A stretch of DNA of 8,192 nt from an uncultured Kordia sp. (GTDB lineage: Bacteria > Bacteroidota > Bacteroidia > Flavobacteriales > Flavobacteriaceae). Position 1 is the stretch's first letter. Each line of letters opens with the position of its first letter. The notes beneath the pieces were generated by a model. The model did not search any database. It was not told the DNA's origin and saw only the letters and a program-made list of their open reading frames with translations. The position numbers and the translations under genes are program-made. Location of the stretch: positions 1 through 8,192 of the forward strand of contig CAJXHW010000072.1 in NCBI GenBank assembly GCA_913054565.1. The letters run 5' to 3'. Shown here piece by piece: positions 1-6,171 of this stretch.

Positions 1-530
1 TTAAATTGGATACTAAAAATACCATTTGGTTAACATATTCAGGTTGGGCTGCTTCAGTTATTTTTGCAATAGGATTCATTTATCAAATAAACCAAAATAA
101 AGAGTTAGAAAACTCAGTAATTGAAACTACTATTGCTAATCAAGAATTAGAAATACAACTAAATGATGTTCAAAAAATTGAAGCCATTCTAAGAGATGAA
201 AATCTAACAACAGTTGTGTTAAACGCACAAAATGAATTTAATGCACATGCAAAAATTTATTGGGATAAAAATCAACAAAAAGTACATCTTGACATAAAAG
301 GGTTGCCAGAGCCTCCTGAAGGAAAAGTATACCAAGTATGGTCCTTAACTTTAAATCCTTTAACACCTACAAGTATTGCTGTACTTGATAACAGTAAAAA
401 CAACTCTAAAATATACACAATAGATAATCCAAATGCTTCACAAGCTTTCGGAATTACATTAGAGCCAAAAGGTGGAAGTAAATCTCCAACTATGGATCAA
501 TTACATGTCTTAGGTATTGCTAAAGCATAA
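1..530 (+). CDS. Anti-sigma factor, RskA-type C-terminal domain (5' end cut off by the window)
   Basis: The reading frame is open at the left edge (codon AAA at 3-5), so the TTG at position 6 is probably not the true start and the N-terminal sigma-binding part lies outside the window. Numbered from that TTG, one membrane segment spans about residues 14-28. A Glu/Gln/Asn-rich, probably coiled-coil stretch follows at about 32-64. The extracytoplasmic RskA-like domain covers about 70-171, with the family hallmarks LPEPPEGKVYQVW (100-112) and ITLEPKGGS (150-158). Members of this family are membrane proteins that hold an ECF sigma factor inactive and release it on a signal, usually by proteolysis. 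The partner sigma gene would be expected just upstream, but this cannot be seen here. A hairpin follows the stop codon. The family call is firm; the signal and the partner are unknown. Confidence 0.85.
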   Translation, partial: KLDTKNTIWLTYSGWAASVIFAIGFIYQINQNKELENSVIETTIANQELEIQLNDVQKIEAILRDENLTTVVLNAQNEFNAHAKIYWDKNQQKVHLDIKGLPEPPEGKVYQVWSLTLNPLTPTSIAVLDNSKNNSKIYTIDNPNASQAFGITLEPKGGSKSPTMDQLHVLGIAKA

Positions 531-537
531 AACTAAT

Positions 538-563
538 AAGCCTCATTATTTATGATGCTTTTT
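538..563 (+). terminator. Likely rho-independent terminator after the anti-sigma gene
   Basis: The arms AAGCCTCAT (538-546) and ATGATGCTT (552-560) pair with one central C-T mismatch around a 5-base loop, and a short T run (559-563) follows. It begins 7 bases after the anti-sigma stop codon. It may also slow transcripts arriving from the convergent Gre-like gene, although the T run on that strand is weak. Confidence 0.55.
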
Positions 564-623
564 AGTTTTATACATTGTGGTAACTATCACTTTCCCTTCA
601 GTTTCATACATAATTTTAAAGAG

Positions 624-1076
624 CTATACTACATCAATAACCTGTTGATGTAATCCATTAAACACAAATTTATCTCCAATTGTTTTTCCTAACAGAATAC
701 TACCAATTGGTGATCTTGGAGAAATAGCAAAATACGCCTTATCATCAACAACTATTTTTCCAACACTAATTGAAATAAAATAAGTAGTAACATTAGTTTT
801 TACCAAACTACCTAAACAAATCACTGGAGACTTTAGAAGAATATTAACTCTTGAAAATGTGTCTTGTTGATACTGAATGTCTTTTAATTGATTTCCAGCC
901 TTTTCCCGCTCCAATTGTAACATAGCTCTACCTGTTTCATGTTTATCACCTGCAGAACTTTTAGTTTCAGACTGTAACGAGTCTTGAATAGTTTCAATAC
1001 GGTTAACAACCGCTAGAAATCTTGAGTCTAAAAATTGCTTGCATTCTATATGTAGTTTTTCCTTAACAGTCATCAT
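624..1076 (-). CDS. GreA/GreB-like transcription factor (short, diverged Gre-family protein)
   Basis: This 150-residue protein has the two-part layout of Gre factors. A helical, probably coiled-coil N-terminal part (about 3-76) is followed by a globular C-terminal part (about 85-150). In the C-terminal part, ISPRSPIGSILLGKTIGDKF (118-137) matches the FKBP-like domain of GreA/GreB, where the family reads roughly ISxxSPxGxALLGKxxGD. At the tip of the coiled coil GDKHETG (43-49) lines up with GreA GDLSENA, keeping the two acidic residues (D44 and E47, corresponding to D41 and E44 of E. coli GreA) that hold the catalytic magnesium in RNA polymerase. Known Gre factors enter the polymerase secondary channel and stimulate transcript cleavage; whether this one does so is inference. 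Its ATG overlaps the upstream oxidoreductase stop (ATGA), implying coupled translation. Proteins of this type are, as I recall, sometimes labelled 3-oxoacyl-ACP synthase in databases; nothing in the sequence supports that. Confidence 0.7.
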   Translation of the reverse strand: MMTVKEKLHIECKQFLDSRFLAVVNRIETIQDSLQSETKSSAGDKHETGRAMLQLEREKAGNQLKDIQYQQDTFSRVNILLKSPVICLGSLVKTNVTTYFISISVGKIVVDDKAYFAISPRSPIGSILLGKTIGDKFVFNGLHQQVIDVV

Positions 1077-2185
1077 ATCAATTCAGCCAATTCTTCACCA
1101 ATTAAACTCCCAATAGCAACCCCCATTCCACCCAAACGCACACCACAATACACATTTTCTGAAATCTGTTTAACGATAGCCTTTTTTTGGCTTCCAACCC
1201 CCATAATGCCAGCCCATCTATGATCAATTTCAAATGGTGTGTTTGGTAAAATTGTTTCTTTTAAATGCTGTTCTAATTGCTTTTGTATTAATTGAGACAT
1301 TTCCATAACTGTTGTTTTTTCACCTTCAAAATCCAAATTTCTACCACCTCCAAACAAAATGCGGTTATTTATATTTCTAAAATAATAGTATCCTTCGTCA
1401 AAATGAAATGTGCCTTTTATATGTAAATTATCAATGGGTTTCGTAATTAACACCTGAGCTCTAGCAGGCATAACATCTTCTTTTAACAACAGTTTAGCAA
1501 AGCCATTTGTTGCTATGAGTAATTTACCTGTTTTAAAAGAATAATCAGAATTTAATACAACTTCAACCTCTTCCTTTTCTTCTCTAAAATCGGTAACCAT
1601 AGTATTATTAAGAATTTTAATACTTTTTGAGTACGCTAACTGTAATAATGCCCCCATCATTTTACCTGTGTCTATTTGTCCTTCAAACTGGTTGAATATA
1701 TAATTTTCTTTAACCTTTTTAAAATGAAACTTATTATCAATTACTCTAAACACATTATCTTTAAATATTGGCACCAAAAGTTTATTCACGTAAGCCAATT
1801 GGTCTTTACAGCTCTCAAACAACTGATTTGATTTAGAAAACATTTCATAGCTGCCATGCTGCTGAAAGTCAATTATCGCATCCCCTAAGGTATTACGAAG
1901 TAACTCTAAGCCTCTCCAACGCTTTTCAACCAACTGCAACACTTCATCTTCAGAATGTGATTTTAAATCAGACAACACCTCTGAAATACTTCCGAAACAT
2001 GCAAATCCAGCGTTTTTTGTACTAGCTCCTTGTGGTAATAGGCCACGTTCTAAAATTACTATTTTTGACTTCGGATATTTTTTACGCAAAGTTAGGGCTG
2101 TAGACAAGCCAACTATTCCACTTCCAATTATTGTAAAATCAACACTAGAAAACCATTCCTCTTTTTCCCAATAACTTAAATTCAT
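1073..2185 (-). CDS. FAD-dependent oxidoreductase of the DAO (glycine/D-amino acid oxidase-like) family
   Basis: This 370-residue protein begins with a Rossmann fold: the dinucleotide-binding loop GSGIVG at 21-26 and the ribose-binding acidic residue E46 at the end of the second strand (KIVILERG). GASTKNAGFACFGS (53-66) is the usual DAO-family segment that packs against the flavin. Near the C terminus HRWAGIMGVG (322-331) and RLGGMGVAIG (350-359) form the second flavin-contacting region. These enzymes oxidise C-N bonds of amino acids or N-methyl compounds, or act on similar substrates; the sequence does not reveal the substrate. There is no signal peptide, so the protein is probably cytoplasmic. 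It is the first gene of a two-gene unit, and its TGA stop overlaps the ATG of the Gre-like gene. A strong terminator just upstream separates it from accC, so it needs its own promoter or readthrough. Confidence 0.85.
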   Translation of the reverse strand: MNLSYWEKEEWFSSVDFTIIGSGIVGLSTALTLRKKYPKSKIVILERGLLPQGASTKNAGFACFGSISEVLSDLKSHSEDEVLQLVEKRWRGLELLRNTLGDAIIDFQQHGSYEMFSKSNQLFESCKDQLAYVNKLLVPIFKDNVFRVIDNKFHFKKVKENYIFNQFEGQIDTGKMMGALLQLAYSKSIKILNNTMVTDFREEKEEVEVVLNSDYSFKTGKLLIATNGFAKLLLKEDVMPARAQVLITKPIDNLHIKGTFHFDEGYYYFRNINNRILFGGGRNLDFEGEKTTVMEMSQLIQKQLEQHLKETILPNTPFEIDHRWAGIMGVGSQKKAIVKQISENVYCGVRLGGMGVAIGSLIGEELAELI

Positions 2186-2190
2186 AGTTT

Positions 2191-2198
2191 CAAAAATA
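2191..2198 (-). promoter_or_regulatory. Possible -7 box for the FAD oxidoreductase gene
   Basis: On the minus strand this reads TATTTTTG, a full match to the Bacteroidota -7 consensus TANNTTTG. It lies in the T tract of the accC terminator and only about 5 bases before the ATG at 2185, so the transcript would be leaderless or nearly so. I see no convincing -33 TTG at the right distance. The match could be chance in T-rich DNA. Confidence 0.25.
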
Positions 2199-2226
2199 AA
2201 AAAAGCTCCTTAATAAGGAGCTTTTT
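2191..2226 (-). terminator. Strong rho-independent terminator after accC
   Basis: The core arms GCTCCTT (2205-2211) and AAGGAGC (2215-2221) pair perfectly around a 3-base loop, and flanking A/T pairs extend the stem to 2200-2226. On the minus strand a T-rich tail (TTTTTTTATTTTTG) follows at once. It lies 20 bases past the accC stop codon and closes the fatty-acid block. Confidence 0.85.
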
Positions 2227-2245
2227 AGCATATAATATTGAGTAC

Positions 2246-3601
2246 TTATATTGTACTAGTTTTCTTTTCCATTACAAAATCTTCCATAAATTTTGTAGTG
2301 TAGTTCCCAGAGATATAATCTGGATGATCCATCAATTGTCTGTGAAAAGGAATTGTTGTTTTTACACCTTCAATAACAAACTCGTCTAAAGCACGCTTCA
2401 TCTTATTAATTGCCTCTTCTCTAGATTGAGCAGTTGTAATTAATTTAGCAATCATAGAGTCATAGTTTGGAGGAATCATATATCCAGCATACACATGTGT
2501 ATCTAAACGCACACCATGTCCACCTGGAGCATGTAAGGTTGTGATTCTACCTGGTGATGGTCTGAAATCATGATATGGATCTTCTGCATTGATTCTACAT
2601 TCTATTGAATGTAATTGTGGCAAGTAGTTTTTACCAGAAATTGGAACTCCAGCAGCTACTAAAATTTGTTCACGGATCAAGTCATGATCTACAACTTGCT
2701 CTGTAATTGGATGTTCTACCTGTATACGCGTATTCATTTCCATAAAATAGAAATTTCTATGCTTATCAACTAAAAACTCTACTGTTCCAGCACCTTCATA
2801 CTTGATGTATTCAGCAGCTTTTACTGCAGCCTCTCCCATTTTATCACGTAACTCATCAGTCATAAACGGCGAAGGAGTTTCCTCTGTTAATTTTTGATGA
2901 CGACGTTGTACAGAACAATCTCTTTCTGATAAGTGACATGCTTTACCAGTAGAATCTCCAACAATTTGAATTTCAATATGTCTTGGTTCTTCAATTAGTT
3001 TCTCCATGTACATATCATCATTTCCAAATGCTGCTTTAGATTCTTGACGTGCAGAATCCCACGCTTCTCTTAAATCTTCAGCTTTCCAAACAGCACGCAT
3101 CCCTTTTCCTCCACCCCCAGCAGAAGCTTTCAGCATTACAGGATACCCCGTTACTTTTGCTACTTTTTCACAGTCTTCAAAAGACGTTATAACACCTTCA
3201 CTTCCTGGCACACAAGGTACACCAGCTTCTATCATAGTCGATTTTGCATTTGCTTTATCTCCCATTCTGTCAATCATATCACCAGACGCACCAATAAATT
3301 TAATATCATGCTCGTCACAAATTCTTGAAAATTTAGCATTTTCAGATAAGAACCCGTAACCTGGGTGAATTGCATCTGCATTTGTAATTTCTGCAGCGGC
3401 AATTATATTTGACATTTTTAAATACGATTCACTACTTGGAGCAGGACCAATACATACAGCTTCATCAGCAAACTTTACATGTAAACTTTCCGCGTCTGCT
3501 GTAGAATATACCGCAACAGTTTTTATACCCATCTCCTTACATGTTCTGATAACACGCAAAGCGATCTCACCTCTATTGGCGATTAATATTTTTTTAAACA
3601 T
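2246..3601 (-). CDS. accC: Acetyl-CoA carboxylase, biotin carboxylase subunit
   Basis: AccC uses ATP and bicarbonate to carboxylate biotin carried by AccB, the first half-reaction of malonyl-CoA synthesis in the cytoplasm. The 451-residue length is normal for the family (about 450). The protein runs from the N-terminal biotin-carboxylase domain (MFKKILIANRGEIALRV) through the ATP-grasp domain to the C-terminal biotin-carboxylase domain. Visible key sites are K116 and K158 (ATP), the glycine-rich lid GGGGKGM (162-168), K237, E275 and E288 (metal), N290, R292, Q294, V295 and E296 in MNTRIQVEHP, and R336. No catalytic residue appears lost. It follows accB after a 57-base gap that holds a perfect 13-bp hairpin, and a strong terminator lies after its stop codon. 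The identification is secure. Confidence 0.98.
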   Translation of the reverse strand: MFKKILIANRGEIALRVIRTCKEMGIKTVAVYSTADAESLHVKFADEAVCIGPAPSSESYLKMSNIIAAAEITNADAIHPGYGFLSENAKFSRICDEHDIKFIGASGDMIDRMGDKANAKSTMIEAGVPCVPGSEGVITSFEDCEKVAKVTGYPVMLKASAGGGGKGMRAVWKAEDLREAWDSARQESKAAFGNDDMYMEKLIEEPRHIEIQIVGDSTGKACHLSERDCSVQRRHQKLTEETPSPFMTDELRDKMGEAAVKAAEYIKYEGAGTVEFLVDKHRNFYFMEMNTRIQVEHPITEQVVDHDLIREQILVAAGVPISGKNYLPQLHSIECRINAEDPYHDFRPSPGRITTLHAPGGHGVRLDTHVYAGYMIPPNYDSMIAKLITTAQSREEAINKMKRALDEFVIEGVKTTIPFHRQLMDHPDYISGNYTTKFMEDFVMEKKTSTI

Positions 3602-3615
3602 AACCTAAGATGTTA

Positions 3616-3649
3616 AAAGTCTCATTTTAACATTTAAAAATGAGACTTT
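3616..3649 (-). other. Perfect 13-bp hairpin between accB and accC
   Basis: The arms 3616-3628 (AAAGTCTCATTTT) and 3637-3649 (AAAATGAGACTTT) are exact inverted repeats with an 8-base loop, filling most of the 57-base accB-accC gap. On the minus strand only TTTTAAC follows the stem, so this is a weak terminator at best. It could act as an attenuator, an RNA processing site, or a 3' stabiliser for accB mRNA that lets more carrier protein than carboxylase be made. The structure is seen in the sequence; the role is inference. Confidence 0.6.
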
Positions 3650-3658
3650 GATTTTACA

Positions 3659-4069
3659 TTATGACGGATCAACTAAGAATAATGGTTGATCAAATTCAAC
3701 TGGAGATGCATCATCAACTAAAATTTTAACGATCTTACCTGATACTTCAGATTCAATTTCGTTAAATAATTTCATTGCTTCAATAATACATAACACATCA
3801 CCCTCTGCAATTGTTTGACCAACTTCAACAAACATAGGCTTGTCTGGAGATGGTTTTCTGTACATTGTTCCAATAATTGGTGATTTTACAGTAATATATT
3901 TTGAATCATCAGATACTGGTGCAGCAGCAACTGGCGCAGCAGCTTCTGTTACTGCTGGTGCAGGTGTAGGTGCAGCTTGCATTACAGGTGCTGAAGCCAT
4001 TGGCATTTGTTGCACAATAGTTGTTGCTTCTTCACTTCCTGTTTTAATGGTGATTTTTACATCTTCCAT
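3659..4069 (-). CDS. accB: Acetyl-CoA carboxylase, biotin carboxyl carrier protein (start disturbed by an upstream in-frame stop)
   Basis: AccB carries biotin between the biotin carboxylase (AccC) and the carboxyltransferase. Numbered from the ATG at 4069, the protein has a short lead, an Ala/Pro-rich flexible linker (about 24-52) and a C-terminal biotinyl domain (about 58-134). That domain includes the biotin attachment motif EAMKL with target lysine K100 and the bacterial 'thumb' RKPSPDKPMF (71-80). The 136 residues are shorter than the roughly 160 usual in Bacteroidota. The missing N-terminal part is present in frame directly upstream (4070-4129) but is cut off from its natural ATG codons by a TAA. 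I give the ATG at 4069 as the first conventional start after that stop; there is no in-frame GTG or TTG in between. The real start may differ. The gene lies between fabH and accC on the same strand. Confidence 0.85.
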   Translation of the reverse strand: MEDVKITIKTGSEEATTIVQQMPMASAPVMQAAPTPAPAVTEAAAPVAAAPVSDDSKYITVKSPIIGTMYRKPSPDKPMFVEVGQTIAEGDVLCIIEAMKLFNEIESEVSGKIVKILVDDASPVEFDQPLFLVDPS

Positions 4070-4144
4070 TTCTAACTTTACTTCGCTTGCTCCAGATTTA
4101 GCTACGAATTTTATTAAATTTTGAATTTCTTATAAATCCATCAT
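4070..4144 (-). other. accB: N-terminal coding segment of accB interrupted by an in-frame TAA
   Basis: Read in the accB frame, this segment gives ATG ATG GAT TTA, then TAA at 4130-4132, then 20 codons beginning EIQNLIKFVAKSGASEV and leading straight into MEDVKITIK of the downstream frame. From memory the normal flavobacterial start is close to MDLKEIQNLIKFVA, so the TAA stands where lysine (AAA or AAG) is expected; one A-to-T change would explain it. The ATG pair lies 9 bases after the fabH stop codon, the natural place for the accB start. The options are a sequencing error, a real nonsense mutation with internal restart (AUU at 4124-4126 or AUG at 4069), or a regulatory mini-frame. Confidence 0.8.
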
Positions 4145-4153
4145 GAGTTGGTT

Positions 4154-5167
4154 TTATTTGTTGTTGTTTTTTGTGTTGTACGCCCATTTCAAGTATATAG
4201 ACCCCCAAGTGAACCCGCCTCCAAATGCTGCAAATACAATATTATCTCCTTTTTTTAATTGGCTTTCAAAATCACTTAACAGTAATGGTAATGTTGCAGA
4301 TGTTGTATTTCCATAGCGCTGAATATTCATTAACACTTTATCATCTTCTAAACCCATTCTGTTAGATGTAGCATCTATAATACGTTTGTTAGCTTGGTGT
4401 GCTACTAACCAATTTACATCATCATGGGTTAAATTATTACGCTCCATGATTTTTTCACTTACATCTGCCATGTTAGATACTGCATATTTAAATACAGATC
4501 TTCCTTCTTGCTGTACAAAGTGTTGTCTATTCTTCACTGTTTCTTCTGAAGGTGGTAACAGTGATCCTCCAGCATCTATCTTTAAAAACTCTCTTCCTAT
4601 TCCGTCGCTTCTTAAATACTGATCTATATAACCCAATCCTTCTTCATTTGGCTCAAACAAGACCGCTCCTCCTCCATCTCCAAAAATGATTGATGTTGCT
4701 CTATCTTCATAATCTATAATAGATGACATTTTATCAGCACCTATTAACAATACTTTTTTATAGCGTCCTGACTCTATATATGCTGCTGCGGTTGCAATAC
4801 CATATAAAAAACTTGAACATGCTGCACATAAGTCATAAGCAAAGGCATTTGTAGCTCCAATTTTTGAAGCAACATAAACTCCAGTTGAAGCCACAGGCAT
4901 ATCTGGTGTTGCTGTAGCTAAAATTACAGCGTCAATTTCTTTAGGATCAAGATTTGCTTTATCAATTAGATTTTGGGCTGCTTTAATGGCAAGGTAAGAA
5001 GTACCTTCACCCTCTTCTTTTTTAAGTAGTCTACGTTCTTTAATACCAGTTCGTGTTGTTATCCATTCATCATTTGTATCAACCAATGTTTCTAAAATTT
5101 CATTGGTTAAAACATAGTCAGGAACGTATCCTCCGACTGCTGTTATTGCTGCAGTTATTTTATTCAT
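4154..5167 (-). CDS. fabH: Beta-ketoacyl-ACP synthase III
   Basis: FabH condenses an acyl-CoA (branched or acetyl starter) with malonyl-ACP to begin fatty-acid synthesis. The 337-residue thiolase-fold protein starts MNKITAAITAVGGYVPD, the family's usual beginning. The catalytic triad is complete: C117 in AACSSF, H257 in VAHQAN and N287 in YGNTTS. The C-terminal GGGFTWGS (316-323) is also typical. I chose the ATG at 5167; the open frame runs 24 codons further to an ATG at 5239, but that extension is Phe/Lys-rich, not family-like, and overlaps the probable promoter. The rpmF terminator lies upstream, so fabH probably begins a transcript that continues into accB (12 bases from the last sense codon of fabH to the first accB ATG) and accC. 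Its product uses the malonyl group made with AccB and AccC. Confidence 0.97.
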   Translation of the reverse strand: MNKITAAITAVGGYVPDYVLTNEILETLVDTNDEWITTRTGIKERRLLKKEEGEGTSYLAIKAAQNLIDKANLDPKEIDAVILATATPDMPVASTGVYVASKIGATNAFAYDLCAACSSFLYGIATAAAYIESGRYKKVLLIGADKMSSIIDYEDRATSIIFGDGGGAVLFEPNEEGLGYIDQYLRSDGIGREFLKIDAGGSLLPPSEETVKNRQHFVQQEGRSVFKYAVSNMADVSEKIMERNNLTHDDVNWLVAHQANKRIIDATSNRMGLEDDKVLMNIQRYGNTTSATLPLLLSDFESQLKKGDNIVFAAFGGGFTWGSIYLKWAYNTKNNNK

Positions 5168-5173
5168 TTTATA

Positions 5174-5201
5174 GTTTTCGTTAAAAAAAGAGCTCGAAAA
5201 C
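5174..5201 (-). other. Hairpin in the fabH leader, close to the start codon
   Basis: GTTTTCG (5174-5180) and CGAAAAC (5195-5201) are exact 7-base inverted repeats around a 14-base loop, and the inner arm ends 6 bases before the fabH ATG. If formed in mRNA it would crowd the ribosome entry site. It may be chance in AT-rich DNA. Confidence 0.35.
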
Positions 5202-5236
5202 AATGTTTTTTGCCCTTTTTTGTTCAAAAAGTAATG

Positions 5237-5266
5237 CAAAGTAATCTCTTTCTAAGAGATATGCAA
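5237..5266 (-). promoter_or_regulatory. Probable fabH-accB-accC promoter
   Basis: On the minus strand TTACTTTG (5237-5244) matches the Bacteroidota -7 box TANNTTTG at all fixed positions except the second. A TTG (5264-5266) lies 19 bases upstream, within the 17-23 base spacing known for Flavobacterium promoters. Transcription would start near 5230, giving a leader of about 60 bases before fabH. The position just after the rpmF terminator makes a promoter here necessary. Confidence 0.5.
5244..5260. repeat. Operator-like palindrome between the fabH promoter boxes
   Basis: ATCTCTT and AAGAGAT form a perfect 7-base inverted repeat with a 3-base centre. It lies in the spacer between the proposed -33 and -7 boxes, a classic repressor position. 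No regulator gene is visible in the window, so binding by a regulator of lipid synthesis is only inferred. Confidence 0.45.
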
Positions 5267-5281
5267 GTTTTTTGAATTTTA

Positions 5282-5316
5282 TAAAAACAAAAAAAACTCT
5301 CACTTTCGTGAGAGTT
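5282..5316 (-). terminator. Rho-independent terminator after rpmF
   Basis: The 9-bp stem (5295-5303 with 5308-5316) is perfect. On the minus strand the loop is GAAA, closed by C-G as in a stable GNRA tetraloop, and the stem is followed by TTTTTTGTTTTTAT. It lies 27 bases after the rpmF stop codon and separates the DUF177-rpmF transcript from fabH. Confidence 0.9.
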
Positions 5317-5343
5317 AATCTTATATAGGATTCTCTATATTAT

Positions 5344-5547
5344 TTAGTCTTCTACTTCTTCTTCAACAGAATTGTCAATTAAAACTTGGCCTCTGTGATA
5401 TAACTTTCCTTCGAACCAGTGAGCTCTATGGTATAAGTGTGCTTCACCTGTTGTTGGACAAGTAGCAATTTGAGGTACAGTAGCCTTATAATGAGTTCTT
5501 CTTTTATCTCTTCTTGTTTTTGAGATTTTTCTCTTAGGATGTGCCAT
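5344..5547 (-). CDS. rpmF: 50S ribosomal protein L32
   Basis: This 67-residue basic protein has the L32 start MAHPKRKISKTRRDKRRTHYK and the conserved core around CPTTGEAHLYHRAH (30-43). L32 is a small protein of the large ribosomal subunit. Many bacterial L32 proteins carry four zinc-binding cysteines; this one has only C30, so it is the zinc-free type. An acidic tail (EEEVED) ends the protein. It follows the DUF177 gene by 7 bases, the widespread bacterial yceD-rpmF pairing, and ends in a strong terminator. In E. coli plsX lies between rpmF and fabH; here it is absent. Confidence 0.97.
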   Translation of the reverse strand: MAHPKRKISKTRRDKRRTHYKATVPQIATCPTTGEAHLYHRAHWFEGKLYHRGQVLIDNSVEEEVED

Positions 5548-5554
5548 TTTCTTC

Positions 5555-6082
5555 TTATTTGTCTGTTAATAGATTCTTTAATTTATTCCAACGAGGATCA
5601 ATATCTTCATTAACTTCCTCGGTATTCTTCATTATTTTGTACTCTTCAGTTTTTGACAATATTTCGGTATCTAATGTGCCATCTTCAATGCCTGGATGAA
5701 TTAATTTTAAAGGCTTTGCTAACACTATCATTTCATAAATGTATTGCTGAACATTAACCTCATACTCCCCATGTGGTAGTATTAAAATCTCTTCATTTTC
5801 ATCATTAAACTCTTCTCCAAACTTAACAATCAACTTCAAATCAGCTTCTATAGGCTGATTATATGGCTCATTTGTCAAGTCACAGTTCACATTAATGGTT
5901 CCTCGAGCTTCAAACTCAAGTTCCATCATTGTTGATTTTTTATTTAACAACATCGCAATTGTTATTGCTACGTCATTAAACTCATCATAACCAAAATAAT
6001 CAAAGAACGTTTTTGTTATCTCAAAACTAAAATGATGCTTTCCTTCCTTTAATCCAACAAAAGGGATTATAAACTCTTTCAT
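5555..6082 (-). CDS. DUF177/YceD-family protein
   Basis: This 175-residue protein belongs to the YceD/DUF177 family. The signs are its position directly before rpmF, the central segment GTINVNCDLTNEPY with the single cysteine C67, the block YIYEMIVLAKPLKLIHPG (114-131), and the C-terminal DPRWNKLKNLL (162-172), which is common in the family. Bacterial members are usually co-transcribed with rpmF, and plant chloroplast members have been linked to 23S rRNA accumulation, so a role in large-subunit RNA or ribosome assembly is likely. The biochemical activity is not known. The second CxxC-type cysteine found in some relatives is missing. A good promoter box lies about 40 bases upstream. Nothing suggests truncation. 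Confidence 0.85.
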   Translation of the reverse strand: MKEFIIPFVGLKEGKHHFSFEITKTFFDYFGYDEFNDVAITIAMLLNKKSTMMELEFEARGTINVNCDLTNEPYNQPIEADLKLIVKFGEEFNDENEEILILPHGEYEVNVQQYIYEMIVLAKPLKLIHPGIEDGTLDTEILSKTEEYKIMKNTEEVNEDIDPRWNKLKNLLTDK

Positions 6083-6118
6083 AACTCACTTTTTTGAAAA
6101 ACAATGATTTCGAGCGCG

Positions 6119-6126
6119 CAAAGATA
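6119..6126 (-). promoter_or_regulatory. -7 box of the DUF177-rpmF promoter
   Basis: The minus strand reads TATCTTTG, an exact match to TANNTTTG, followed by GC-rich CGCGC. The transcript would start near 6113, about 30 bases before the DUF177 ATG. I see no clear -33 TTG, but the box strength and position make this the best promoter match in the window. Confidence 0.6.
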
Positions 6127-6171
6127 GGAAATAATATTTTACATCCGCACTAGATATCAACATTTTTTTGT

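Noticed and set aside
546..611. A 21-codon minus-strand frame (MYETEGKVIVTTMYKTKKHHK) 12 bases after the Gre-like gene
   Set aside because: It is short, overlaps the anti-sigma terminator hairpin, and resembles no family I know. Conservation in relatives would be needed to call it a gene.
624..1076. Annotation of the Gre-like gene as a 3-oxoacyl-ACP synthase
   Set aside because: There is no thiolase fold or Cys-His-Asn triad, and 150 residues is far too short for that enzyme.
3840..4124. 94-residue plus-strand frame rich in Gly/Ala/Thr
   Set aside because: It is antisense to accB, and its composition is the mirror of the Ala/Pro linker of AccB.
5168..5239. Upstream in-frame extension of fabH (24 codons to an ATG at 5239)
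   Set aside because: The extra residues are unlike any FabH N terminus and lie over the probable promoter and leader; MNKITAAI is the family start.
6083..6171. Imperfect inverted repeat AGATAT...ATATCT after pdxA, considered as a terminator
   Set aside because: The stem is AT-only with a mismatch and no T run follows on the minus strand.
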